Assembly (NCBI GenBank): GCA_040756715.1
Contig: JBFLYE010000187.1
Location: 1 to 13,794 of the forward strand
Length of the DNA stretch: 13,794 nucleotides
Source of the DNA: a bacterium
GTDB taxonomy: Bacteria; UBA9089; UBA9088
Reading direction: 5' to 3'
Of the stretch, positions 1 to 7,560 are shown piece by piece. Under the pieces are notes generated by a model that saw only the letters and a program-made list of their open reading frames with translations, was not told the DNA's origin and searched no databases. The position numbers were made by a program, and so were the translations under genes. Numbering within the stretch: position 1 is the first letter of the stretch; each line of letters opens with the position of its first letter.

Positions 1-116
1 CAGATACAGAAGCAATCCTATCGAGGCTATACAAAAGAGGGTTGTCAAATATCGATCCCGGGCTCCTACACAGGAGCCTGAAATGTGGCTTAAAGCCGCC
101 TAAGCACAATCTTTAA
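1..116. other. Unassigned GC-richer left-edge segment
   Basis: This edge segment is visibly richer in GC than the AT-rich DNA after it. It holds two short inverted repeats. The first is GGCTCC/GGAGCC around a six-base loop (about 62-79). The second is GTGGCT/AGCCGC around TAA (about 85-99), with one G-U pair. All three + frames stay open from the window start, ending at stops near 79, 101 and 114. It could therefore be the 3' tail of a coding gene (the frame ending at 101-103 reads plausibly, ending WLKAA), the 3' part of a structured RNA, or a mobile-element remnant. I recognise no family. No T-run directly follows either hairpin, so neither is a convincing terminator. From 117 to 247 the DNA is AT-rich and I see no gene in it. 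Confidence 0.3.
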
Positions 117-247
117 GAGATGAGCGTTTTTTATTATACCAATAATAATATGAAAAGCAAAAGCCCTTTCAATAATCTCTTTGTTTTGTATTTTTTCTTT
201 CCTAGGGTGGTAAGTATGTCTATACCCATCTGGATTTGAAATTAAAC

Positions 248-276
248 TTGACCTTTTATCAAAAGGATGGTATAAT
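248..276 (+). promoter_or_regulatory. Sigma70-type promoter for the secreted nuclease gene
   Basis: TTGACC (248-253) and TATAAT (271-276) are separated by exactly 17 bases, a near-perfect housekeeping promoter. Transcription would start near 283, only about 8-11 bases before the first ATG codons at 291 and 294. A G-rich Shine-Dalgarno-like tract (AAGGGGGG, 282-289) lies in that leader. It probably drives both the nuclease-like gene and the overlapping membrane-protein gene. Confidence 0.75.
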
Positions 277-290
277 TATCCAAGGGGGGT

Positions 291-2999
291 ATGATGTCTC
301 TTCCGTTCCCTATGAAAGTAAGTAACCTAAACATATACAAAAAAATTATAATGATTCTTCTTTTTTTAACCCTAAAAAGTTTTTCTAACGAGCTTTCCTT
401 ACTTGTTTTTATCCAAAACGCAGAGACCATAACCGCAACGGTCACTGAGGTCTGTGATGGCGATACTATAAAGATTGAAACCGCAGGAGGCACTGACACG
501 GTTAGACTCTTGGCGATTGATGCTGATGAAATGGGTGAGCCATATTCAGATAAGGCAAAGGATTTCCTTGAACAGGTCTTTGGAAAGGAGGTTCTAATCT
601 ACTTTGACCCTTTAAAGCAGAAGGATAAGTATGGTAGGCTATTGGGGGTTATTGTTTATGAAAATAAGATATTTAACAGCCTTCTACTTGAAAATGGTTT
701 AGCCACAAGGCTTTTTATGGAGAATAACATCCTAAACTTTCCTGAATGGGAAGCAAGGGAGGTTAGAGCAAGGAAAGGGAGGCTTAATATTTGGGAAGGG
801 TATGGAGGGAATGTGATTATCACCGAAATTCATCCCAATCCTCCTTCTTACGACACATATGAGTTTGCCGAGCTTTATAATTCAACCGATAGCCCTATTG
901 ATCTAGAAAGTGCAACTATTAGAATAGGGGGCTATAAGGCTATTATTTCAAACCCAACCATAATCAATCCCCATAGCTGCTTGGTAATCTGTAGTACTAA
1001 GACATCGCCTTCCCAAATTAGGGATTTTTATAATATACCACAAAATATACCAATTCTAAGCCTAAAGGATTTCCTCCTGCTTAATTCATATAATCCCTCA
1101 GAGGGACTGGTGATTACCTTAAAAGATGCCAATGGCTTTCTCTTAGACTCCCTTGCCTACAATCTTTCCTGGGATAATAATGGTGCAGATAATACAGGGC
1201 TTTCTTTACGAAAGGTAGGTCTTAAGAAAAATAATCTTGGGGAGAGTAAGAGAGGAGGGTTAGATGACCTAAATTGGGATCCTGACACTCCAAGTCCAGG
1301 CAGGGTAATTGGCCCAGACCTTTCACATTCCACAAAGGATGTATTTCCCAAGGCAGAGGGAAGCCTAGGCTCAGTTATAACCTATACCATCTCTCTCATA
1401 AATACTGGAGATATGGATGCAAGGGATGTCTTTGTCTATGACCAATTACCCCTTGGCCTCTCTTTCTCCCAAATAAAAAGCAAGCAAGAGGTTATCTCGG
1501 GGGATGGAATTTTGGATATGAATAGCTGGTATTCATTTAATAAAAGACCCGATGGAATGATAACCATTATAACCAATCAAGGGACATATAGGTCATTGCC
1601 CATAAACCCATTTAATTACCCAACCATTGAATCCCTCCTTAATGAAATAAACAATGACAAAAAAGCTGGAGCAAGGATTTCTTATTCTCCCATTTCTGAT
1701 AAATTCACCCTATCCAAAGATAATGGCTATATTATCGCTCTCTATGAAGAGGGAGAATACCCCTTCTTCTCTGCCATAAAGATAGAACCCTGTGATTATT
1801 GCACAGGAACCTATAGCAATGGAGTAATAAGCTGGAATATTGGCACTCTCCCTGTATATGTAACCAAGACAATTTCCTTTTCTGCCCAAGTTATAGGGAA
1901 AGGAAGCATTACAAACTATGCGACAATTACATCCGCTGGTTTTATTACAACAACAAATCTGGTCTCAATTACGGTTTCCCACAATCCTCCGGTTTTTATC
2001 ACAAGACCAATAGAGGATTCATCTGAAATGAATGGTTATGATTTTCTTGACGATGATGCAGACATTGATGGAAGATATAGGGTAATCTTTCCTATAGAAA
2101 GCGAGCCTTGTGGGATTATTGAGTATGAGATAGAGGAGCGTATTGGAACATCATCTTGGTATACAATTGGAACATTATCAGGAAGTAGCAAATGGTATGA
2201 AATACCAACAAGGACAAAGGGTTTAACCTATTCCTATAGGGCAAGGGCAAGGAATACAGCAGGATATGGCAATTGGTCAAATCCATCTGATGGGATAAAG
2301 GTGGTTGATAAAGCAGGGATTATCTTACCCAATATGGATTCTGAGATAAAGATGGAGGGTCTTAATATAAAGATACCAAGGGGTGCATTTTCGGGAACCA
2401 TTACATTTACTATTCAAAGAAAGGATATAGGAGTAAAGGTTGCATCGCCTGCCATTTCTTCAATTCTTCCAAATTCTATCTATGAACTTATAGCAATTAC
2501 AGAGGAATATAGCGAAGGTGCACAGCCTGTAAAGCCCCTTACTTTAATATTACCATATCAAGATCCAGATTTTTCCGATGAAATAGATGAGCTTTCCTAT
2601 AGAATCTATAGGTTTGTTAATGACCGATGGATTATTGTAGAAGGAGAGCAAATTGTAAATCCAGTTTTAAATACCATCCAATGCCGCCTTAATTCCATTT
2701 CCCTCTATGGTATTGGCTTTCCTATTGGTCTTTCTATCTCTAATGTTATTGTCCAACCAAATCCGGTAAAGACAAATAAATACGATAGGGTTTGGTTCTA
2801 TGGATTGAATGGAAGGGTTACCATATCAGTATTTAACATTGCGGGTGAGCTTGTATTTAAGGGTGAGTTTTATCCCCCATCAAATAATTGCTGGAATCTG
2901 TTGAATAATAAAGGAGAGAAGGTATCATCAGGTGTCTACTTTGCCCTTATAGATGATGGAAAGGAGAAAGTTATAAGAAAATTTGCAATTATAAAATGA
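291..2999 (+). CDS. Secreted nuclease-like protein: SNase, lamin-tail, DUF11 and sorting-tail domains
   Basis: Large modular exported protein of 902 aa. Basic residues at 9-18 and a hydrophobic run at about 19-31 suggest a signal peptide. Residues 46-168 match the staphylococcal (thermo)nuclease fold: CDGDT (55-59), RLLAID (72-77), E80 and KYGR (113-116) line up with the metal-binding and catalytic Asp, Arg and Glu residues, so phosphodiesterase activity on DNA or RNA is likely. Residues 174-340 look like a lamin-tail domain, which in bacteria often accompanies secreted hydrolases. Residues 345-562 are a DUF11-type beta domain split by an insert. About 605-670 is fibronectin-III-like, and 675-800 has a ZU5-like feel. 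Residues 812-902 resemble a FlgD-Ig or type IX sorting tail (QPNP, NIAGELV, SGVYF). Start choice is uncertain: ATG codons at 291, 294 and 312 are all in frame. Likely role is extracellular or surface nucleic-acid degradation. Confidence 0.85.
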   Translation: MMSLPFPMKVSNLNIYKKIIMILLFLTLKSFSNELSLLVFIQNAETITATVTEVCDGDTIKIETAGGTDTVRLLAIDADEMGEPYSDKAKDFLEQVFGKEVLIYFDPLKQKDKYGRLLGVIVYENKIFNSLLLENGLATRLFMENNILNFPEWEAREVRARKGRLNIWEGYGGNVIITEIHPNPPSYDTYEFAELYNSTDSPIDLESATIRIGGYKAIISNPTIINPHSCLVICSTKTSPSQIRDFYNIPQNIPILSLKDFLLLNSYNPSEGLVITLKDANGFLLDSLAYNLSWDNNGADNTGLSLRKVGLKKNNLGESKRGGLDDLNWDPDTPSPGRVIGPDLSHSTKDVFPKAEGSLGSVITYTISLINTGDMDARDVFVYDQLPLGLSFSQIKSKQEVISGDGILDMNSWYSFNKRPDGMITIITNQGTYRSLPINPFNYPTIESLLNEINNDKKAGARISYSPISDKFTLSKDNGYIIALYEEGEYPFFSAIKIEPCDYCTGTYSNGVISWNIGTLPVYVTKTISFSAQVIGKGSITNYATITSAGFITTTNLVSITVSHNPPVFITRPIEDSSEMNGYDFLDDDADIDGRYRVIFPIESEPCGIIEYEIEERIGTSSWYTIGTLSGSSKWYEIPTRTKGLTYSYRARARNTAGYGNWSNPSDGIKVVDKAGIILPNMDSEIKMEGLNIKIPRGAFSGTITFTIQRKDIGVKVASPAISSILPNSIYELIAITEEYSEGAQPVKPLTLILPYQDPDFSDEIDELSYRIYRFVNDRWIIVEGEQIVNPVLNTIQCRLNSISLYGIGFPIGLSISNVIVQPNPVKTNKYDRVWFYGLNGRVTISVFNIAGELVFKGEFYPPSNNCWNLLNNKGEKVSSGVYFALIDDGKEKVIRKFAIIK

Positions 3000-5257
3000 T
3001 ATATTTTACCTTCTTTAAAGAGACCCACAGGCTTTCCTTTAAACCTATTTGGGAAGGAAGTAAATGGGAATTCAAATTTCGTGATTCGGTGATGGCAGCA
3101 ATTTCTATCCTCCTCCTTGGCTTTACTTCTATAGGTTCCCAGATTGTCATTCTGCGAGAATTTTTGACTGTTTTCTATGGTAATGAGCTTTCTATGGGCT
3201 TTATTTTTGGCTGTTGGCTTTTTGGAGGAACAATGGGTAGTTGGTTTTTGGGAAGCCTGCTGGCAGACAAAATTAAAAATAAGGCTTCTTTTTTCTCTTT
3301 CTGCCAAATTTTCTTGGGCCTTTTACTTCCTTTAGACATTTTTCTTATAAGGCTTTTAAAACAAATTTTTAATATATCTTTAGGTGAGATTGTTTCTATT
3401 CCCATTATGTGCATATCAAGCTTTATTATCCTTATCCCCCTTTGTAGCATCTTTGGTTTTATGTTTTCTTTAGGGTGTAGGATGATAAAAGGCTCCCTTG
3501 CTGCCACCAATATTGGGATGGTTTATGCTTTAGAAGCAATAGGTTGTATGGTGGGAGGTTGCATCTCAAGCTTTTTTCTTATCAAGATGTTTAATTCCTT
3601 TGAGATTATGGGAATATTTAGCTTGTTAAATATTCTGCTGGCTTTTTTCTTGGCAAAAAGGTTTATTTCCATATTTTTAAGCCTATTTTTTATAGGAATG
3701 TTTTTATCCAATAGCTGGGATAGATTGGATGAATATTCTATAAAAAGGCAGTTTAAGGGGTATAAACTTCTTGCCTTTCAAAATTCTATCTATGGAAATA
3801 TCTCCCTTGTCCAAAGAAAAGAGCAATATTCATTTTTCTATAATGGGCTTCATTTTTATACCATTCCAGATAGAGCAAGCTCTGAGGAGGCTTGCAATTT
3901 TAACCTCCTCTCCCATGCAAATCCTTCTTCTATACTTTTAATAGGAGGTGGCTTAGGAATAATTTCCGAAATAATTAAACACCCGGTAAAAAATATAGAT
4001 TATGTAGAGCTAGACCCATTGATTATAAAAATAGCAAAAGATTACCTTCCCAATAACCCTTTAAAGGATAGGAGGGTAAATGTCAAAAATATGGATGGAA
4101 GGTTTTTTATTAAAACAACCGACAAAAAATACGATTGTGTTATTGTCTCGGTTGGAAGCCCATACACAGCCCAATTGAATAGGTATTATACCTTAGAATT
4201 TTTTAAGGAGGTAAAAAAGGTTTTGAACCCTTCTGGCATTATCTCCTTTGGTCTTTTGTCTTCAGAAAATTATATATCCCCTGAATTAAGAGATTTTTTA
4301 TCATCCATTTATGTTAGCTTAAAGGATGTATTTTGCGATGTAAAAATAATTCCAGGGGATACAGCCTATTTTTTAGCCTGTAATAAAAAGGGGGTATTGA
4401 CTTATGATTACAAGCTTTGGATGGAAAGGGTAAGGATGAGAAATTTGGATATAAAATACATTAGGGAATATTATTTATCTGCAAGGCTATCTAAAGAAAA
4501 GATTAAAAAAATAGAAAATTCCTTAAACAAAACAAAGGCTAAGATAAATTATTATAAAAGACCTATTGCTTACTACCTAAACATCGTTTTCTGGACAAGC
4601 AGAGCTAATCCCTTTTTATCCAAGATGATGAGGTGGATAAACAGCGAAAGAATTTTAAAAATAGCCATCTGTTTTTATCTCTTTTTATTTCTATTCGGGC
4701 TTTTTGGATATAAAAAGGCTATATTGGGGGCAATTATGACCACAGGATTCACAGAGATTGCCTTTCAAACCCTGGTTTTGCTCTCTTTTCAGATGCTCTA
4801 TGGCTATATGTTTTATAAATTAGGGCTTATCATTACCTCATTTATGCTTGGTTTATCACTAGGTTCTTTTTGGATAATAAAGATTATCCCAAAAATCAAA
4901 AGGGATTTTCCTGCTTTTGTCTTAACACAAATAGGAATTTGCCTTTATCCCCTTTTAATTCCCTTGTTTTTTTACCTTTCCAAAGGAAACATTCTTCCAT
5001 TTTTACCAATTGTTACAGGATTTGTGGGAGGTATTAGATTTGGCCTGGCAAACAAGCTCTACTTAAGAGGAAGGGAGGATGTTGGAAGGACAGCCGGGCT
5101 AAGTTATGGAATGATCTTGCTTGGCTCTTGCTTGGGAAGCTTATTGACGCCCATATTTCTTATTCCTATTGTTGGTATTTATAAAACATCCTTATATGTT
5201 GCGGTGATGAATTTTGTTGTTTTAATTCCTCTTATTATCGTAAAAGAAAAACTTTGA
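2996..5257 (+). CDS. Polytopic membrane protein with central spermidine-synthase-like domain
   Basis: A 753-aa protein overlapping the upstream gene by ATGA, so probably translationally coupled to it. About seven hydrophobic segments (34-238) come first. A soluble Rossmann methyltransferase-like domain follows (about 260-465), then about seven more segments (554-748). This is the architecture of the fused transporter-like/spermidine-synthase family. The nucleotide-binding loop IGGGLGIISE (316-325), VELDP (337-341) and MDGRF (366-370) fit an S-adenosylmethionine-type ligand pocket. The usual catalytic Asp after the fifth strand is replaced: the sequence reads VIVSVGSPY (382-390), with Ser385 where aminopropyltransferases have Asp. 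Polyamine synthesis is therefore doubtful, and no other polyamine gene is present. Substrate and function are unknown. An alternative start is Met33, immediately before the first membrane helix. Confidence 0.8.
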   Translation: MIYFTFFKETHRLSFKPIWEGSKWEFKFRDSVMAAISILLLGFTSIGSQIVILREFLTVFYGNELSMGFIFGCWLFGGTMGSWFLGSLLADKIKNKASFFSFCQIFLGLLLPLDIFLIRLLKQIFNISLGEIVSIPIMCISSFIILIPLCSIFGFMFSLGCRMIKGSLAATNIGMVYALEAIGCMVGGCISSFFLIKMFNSFEIMGIFSLLNILLAFFLAKRFISIFLSLFFIGMFLSNSWDRLDEYSIKRQFKGYKLLAFQNSIYGNISLVQRKEQYSFFYNGLHFYTIPDRASSEEACNFNLLSHANPSSILLIGGGLGIISEIIKHPVKNIDYVELDPLIIKIAKDYLPNNPLKDRRVNVKNMDGRFFIKTTDKKYDCVIVSVGSPYTAQLNRYYTLEFFKEVKKVLNPSGIISFGLLSSENYISPELRDFLSSIYVSLKDVFCDVKIIPGDTAYFLACNKKGVLTYDYKLWMERVRMRNLDIKYIREYYLSARLSKEKIKKIENSLNKTKAKINYYKRPIAYYLNIVFWTSRANPFLSKMMRWINSERILKIAICFYLFLFLFGLFGYKKAILGAIMTTGFTEIAFQTLVLLSFQMLYGYMFYKLGLIITSFMLGLSLGSFWIIKIIPKIKRDFPAFVLTQIGICLYPLLIPLFFYLSKGNILPFLPIVTGFVGGIRFGLANKLYLRGREDVGRTAGLSYGMILLGSCLGSLLTPIFLIPIVGIYKTSLYVAVMNFVVLIPLIIVKEKL

Positions 5258-5282
5258 CGAAATTAAGATTTTTTGTTAAAAT
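5254..5282 (+). promoter_or_regulatory. Strong sigma70-type promoter of the gap operon
   Basis: TTGACG (5254-5259) and TAAAAT (5277-5282) are spaced by 17 bases, predicting a transcription start near 5289. The TGA stop of the upstream membrane-protein gene (5255-5257) lies inside the -35 box, so the two transcription units are packed with no spare DNA. A strong ribosome-binding site, AAAAGGAGG (5295-5303), follows nine bases before the gap ATG. Confidence 0.75.
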
Positions 5283-5312
5283 TTATCAAAATTTAAAAGG
5301 AGGAAATTAGAT

Positions 5313-6311
5313 ATGAAGGTTGCAATTAATGGATTTGGAAGGATTGGAAGGGTTGTTTTAAGGTTGGGGATAGAGAGAGACATAGAATGGGTTGCCGTAA
5401 ATGACATTACAGATACAAAGACCCTGTGCCATTTATTAGAGTATGACTCTCTCCATGGAAGGTTTAAATATCCGGTAAAGGTAGAGGATGATTCTTTGGT
5501 AATAGGCGAAAAGAAGATAAAAGCTTTGTCTTGTAAAGACCCAAAGGAGCTTCCCTGGAAGGATTTAGGGGTTGATGTGGTTATTGAATCAACAGGGAAA
5601 TTTACCAACAAGGCTGATTGCTCTTTGCATATAGAAAGAGGGGCAAAGAAGGTTATTGTTACAGCACCTGCAAAGGATGAGGATATAACAATAGTAATGG
5701 GGATAAATGAGGATAAATACGATAAAGATAAACACAATGTCATTTCAAATGCATCCTGTACAACAAATTGCCTGGCACCCCTGGCAAAGGTTCTCCTTTC
5801 TCACTTTGGAATAAAAAAGGGATTTATGACCACCATTCATTCCTATACAAATGACCAGAAAATCCTTGACCTTCCACATAAAGATTTAAGGAGGGCAAGG
5901 GCAGCAGCCCTCTCTATGATTCCAACCACAACAGGTGCAGCAAAGGCAATCGGAAAGGTTATTCCAGAGCTTGCTGGAAAGCTTGATGGTATTGCTGTCC
6001 GGGCTCCATCCCCAAATGTTTCCCTTATAGACCTTACCGTGATAACAGAAAGGCCTACTACGAAAGATGAGGTTAATAACCTATTTAAAAGCGCATCGGA
6101 AAAGGGTCCTCTTTCCAAATACCTTAAATATTGTGATAAACCTTTGGTTTCCTCTGATTTTAATGGAGACACATCATCCTGTATATTTGACAAAGAGCTT
6201 ACCTTTGCCAAGGATGACCTGGTAAAGGTTTTTGGCTGGTATGACAATGAAACAGGATATAGTATGAGAATAATTGACCTTTTGGAATACATAAGAAATT
6301 TTGAATTATGA
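5313..6311 (+). CDS. gap: Glyceraldehyde-3-phosphate dehydrogenase, NAD-type
   Basis: Full-length phosphorylating GAPDH (332 aa), cytoplasmic, converting glyceraldehyde 3-phosphate, NAD+ and phosphate to 1,3-bisphosphoglycerate. The N-terminal INGFGRIGR (5-13) is the dinucleotide-binding loop. SNASCTTNC (145-153) carries catalytic Cys149, paired with His176. The acidic ND at 30-31 and the Leu-Pro pair in ILDLPHKD (184-191) match the NAD-specific glycolytic enzymes rather than NADP-dependent GapB types. GWYDNETGY near the C-terminus is diagnostic. The start is fixed by AAAAGGAGG nine bases upstream. It is the first gene of a long operon, followed 26 bases later by pgk, the next glycolytic step. 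Its last residues (NFEL) are encoded by an AT-rich microrepeat that continues past the stop, an oddity for such a conserved enzyme. Confidence 0.98.
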   Translation: MKVAINGFGRIGRVVLRLGIERDIEWVAVNDITDTKTLCHLLEYDSLHGRFKYPVKVEDDSLVIGEKKIKALSCKDPKELPWKDLGVDVVIESTGKFTNKADCSLHIERGAKKVIVTAPAKDEDITIVMGINEDKYDKDKHNVISNASCTTNCLAPLAKVLLSHFGIKKGFMTTIHSYTNDQKILDLPHKDLRRARAAALSMIPTTTGAAKAIGKVIPELAGKLDGIAVRAPSPNVSLIDLTVITERPTTKDEVNNLFKSASEKGPLSKYLKYCDKPLVSSDFNGDTSSCIFDKELTFAKDDLVKVFGWYDNETGYSMRIIDLLEYIRNFEL

Positions 6312-6321
6312 ATTTTGAATT
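6292..6321 (+). repeat. AATTTTGAATT microrepeat across the gap stop codon
   Basis: Two copies of AATTTTGAATT (6297-6307 and 6311-6321) lie with a 14-base period and span the end of gap and the gap-pgk spacer. The 16-mer TAAGAAATTTTGAATT (6292-6307) recurs exactly at 13768-13783, at the right edge of the window. The repeat supplies the last four sense codons and the stop of gap. It also creates a spurious ATG at 6308 in frame with pgk. Confidence 0.75.
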
Positions 6322-6329
6322 AAAGGAGA
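6322..6329 (+). promoter_or_regulatory. Ribosome-binding site that fixes the pgk start
   Basis: AAAGGAGA lies eight bases before ATG 6338 but downstream of the in-frame ATG at 6308. It therefore selects 6338 as the true pgk start. The 6308 ATG is made by the AATTTTGAATT microrepeat and would add ten residues not expected in phosphoglycerate kinase. Confidence 0.8.
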
Positions 6330-6337
6330 ATAAATTT

Positions 6338-7528
6338 ATGTCAAATAAACTTACCTTAAAGGATCTTGATGTAGCTGGAAAAAGGGTTTTGCTAAGGGTT
6401 GATTTCAACCTTCCCGTTGATGAGAGGGGTGAAATCATTGATGATACAAGGATTGTAGTTTCCCTTCCAACCATAAAGCATATTCTGGAAAATGGGGGAG
6501 CCTGTATTCTGATTTCTCATTTTGGAAGACCTGAGGGAAGGATAGAGGAATCATTAAGGCTTACAGCCGCAGGTGAGAGATTGACTAAGCTCCTTGGAAT
6601 GCCTGTTAAAAAGACCTCTGATTGTATTGGTGAAGAGACAAAGAAGGTTTGCCGGGAGCTTAAAATGGGCGAGGTGGTTCTCCTTGAGAATGTCAGATTT
6701 CATACAGAAGAAGAAGAGAATGACCTTCTTTTTGCAAAGGAATTGGGAAGTTTAGGCGACCTTTATGTCAATGATGCATTTTCGGTTGTCCATAGAGAGC
6801 ATGCCTCTGTGGTTGGAATATGCAGGGTTGTTCAAAAAGCAGCCGCTGGATTTCTCCTTGAAAAAGAGGTTGAGTATATGAGAAAGGTCTTAGAATCAAA
6901 GGAAAAGCCTTTGATTGCAATCCTTGGAGGAGCAAAGGTTTCTACAAAGATAGATCTAATAAAAAATCTCCTTTTAAAGGTTGATGAGCTTTTAATCGGT
7001 GGAGGAATGGCATATACATTCTTTGCAGCTTTGGGTATTCCGGTGGGAAAATCCCTGGTGGAAAAGGAGCATATCAATATGGCAAAGGAGATCCTTCTTC
7101 AAAGCATTGCTCTGGAAAAATCCCTGTATCTTCCCTCTGACCATGTAGTTACTACATTTGTTTCAGAGGGAGCTGATATAACCATTGTAGGAAGGGGAAG
7201 TATCCCTGGAAATCAAAGGGCGGTTGATATTGGGCCACAAACCATAGAAAAATTCTCAAAGGTCTTAAAAAAGGCGAAGTGTATTTTCTGGAATGGGCCA
7301 ATGGGTATCTTTGAAATAGATAGGTTTTCAAAGGGAACATTAGAAATAGCTAAGATTTTGGGAGAGAGCAATGCAACAACCATTGTGGGTGGAGGAGATT
7401 CAGTAGCGGCTGTTGTAAAGCTTGGTTTGGCAGACAAAATGACCCATATTTCAACCGGTGGTGGTGCCTGCCTTGAGTTTCTAGGAGGAGCAAAGATGCC
7501 AGGTCTTTCTGCCTTGACAAATAAATAA
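6338..7528 (+). CDS. pgk: Phosphoglycerate kinase
   Basis: A 396-aa cytoplasmic kinase transferring the acyl phosphate of 1,3-bisphosphoglycerate to ADP, giving 3-phosphoglycerate and ATP; the length is normal for the family. N-domain substrate-site motifs are RVDFN (20-24), SHFGRP (60-65), LLENVRFH (115-122) and the NDAF...HREHAS segment (145-157). That segment reads SVV where many enzymes have GTA, a tolerated variation. C-domain nucleotide-site motifs are GGAKVSTK (197-204), GGGMAYTF, WNGPMGIFE and GGGDS, ending with STGGGA. The start is set by AAAGGAGA at 6322-6329; ten extra codons upstream derive from a repeat. It sits 26 bases after gap, and no triosephosphate isomerase follows, unlike many gap-pgk-tpi clusters. 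Confidence 0.98.
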   Translation: MSNKLTLKDLDVAGKRVLLRVDFNLPVDERGEIIDDTRIVVSLPTIKHILENGGACILISHFGRPEGRIEESLRLTAAGERLTKLLGMPVKKTSDCIGEETKKVCRELKMGEVVLLENVRFHTEEEENDLLFAKELGSLGDLYVNDAFSVVHREHASVVGICRVVQKAAAGFLLEKEVEYMRKVLESKEKPLIAILGGAKVSTKIDLIKNLLLKVDELLIGGGMAYTFFAALGIPVGKSLVEKEHINMAKEILLQSIALEKSLYLPSDHVVTTFVSEGADITIVGRGSIPGNQRAVDIGPQTIEKFSKVLKKAKCIFWNGPMGIFEIDRFSKGTLEIAKILGESNATTIVGGGDSVAAVVKLGLADKMTHISTGGGACLEFLGGAKMPGLSALTNK

Positions 7529-7530
7529 AA

Positions 7531-7560
7531 GGGTCTAAAGGGTCTAGGAATCAGAGAGTC
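7531..7560 (+). repeat. Microrepeat spacer directly before glmS
   Basis: Almost the entire pgk-glmS gap is low-complexity repeat. It has two copies of GGGTCTA (7531-7537 and 7540-7546), then the decamer TCAGAGAGTC (7551-7560), which touches the glmS ATG. The same decamer occurs twice inside hemC (9613-9622 and 9629-9638). There is no strong ribosome-binding site here; the nearest is AGGA about 11 bases from the ATG. Confidence 0.65.

Noticed and set aside
50-100. tRNA or tmRNA end near the left edge
   Set aside because: The hairpins do not form T- or anticodon-arm geometry (six-base loop, no TTCGA-type loop) and no CCA end is visible.
5276-5743. Long reverse-strand open frame opposite gap
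   Set aside because: It lies opposite a certain GAPDH gene, has low-complexity Ser/Thr/Phe-rich composition typical of an antisense shadow, and shows no motif.
6308-6337. Upstream in-frame ATG for pgk
   Set aside because: It is produced by the AATTTTGAATT repeat and precedes the true ribosome-binding site at 6322-6329. The extra ten residues do not belong to the family.
7529-7560. glmS ribozyme or riboswitch upstream of glmS
   Set aside because: The gap to pgk is only 32 bases and consists of simple repeats, far too short for the ribozyme.
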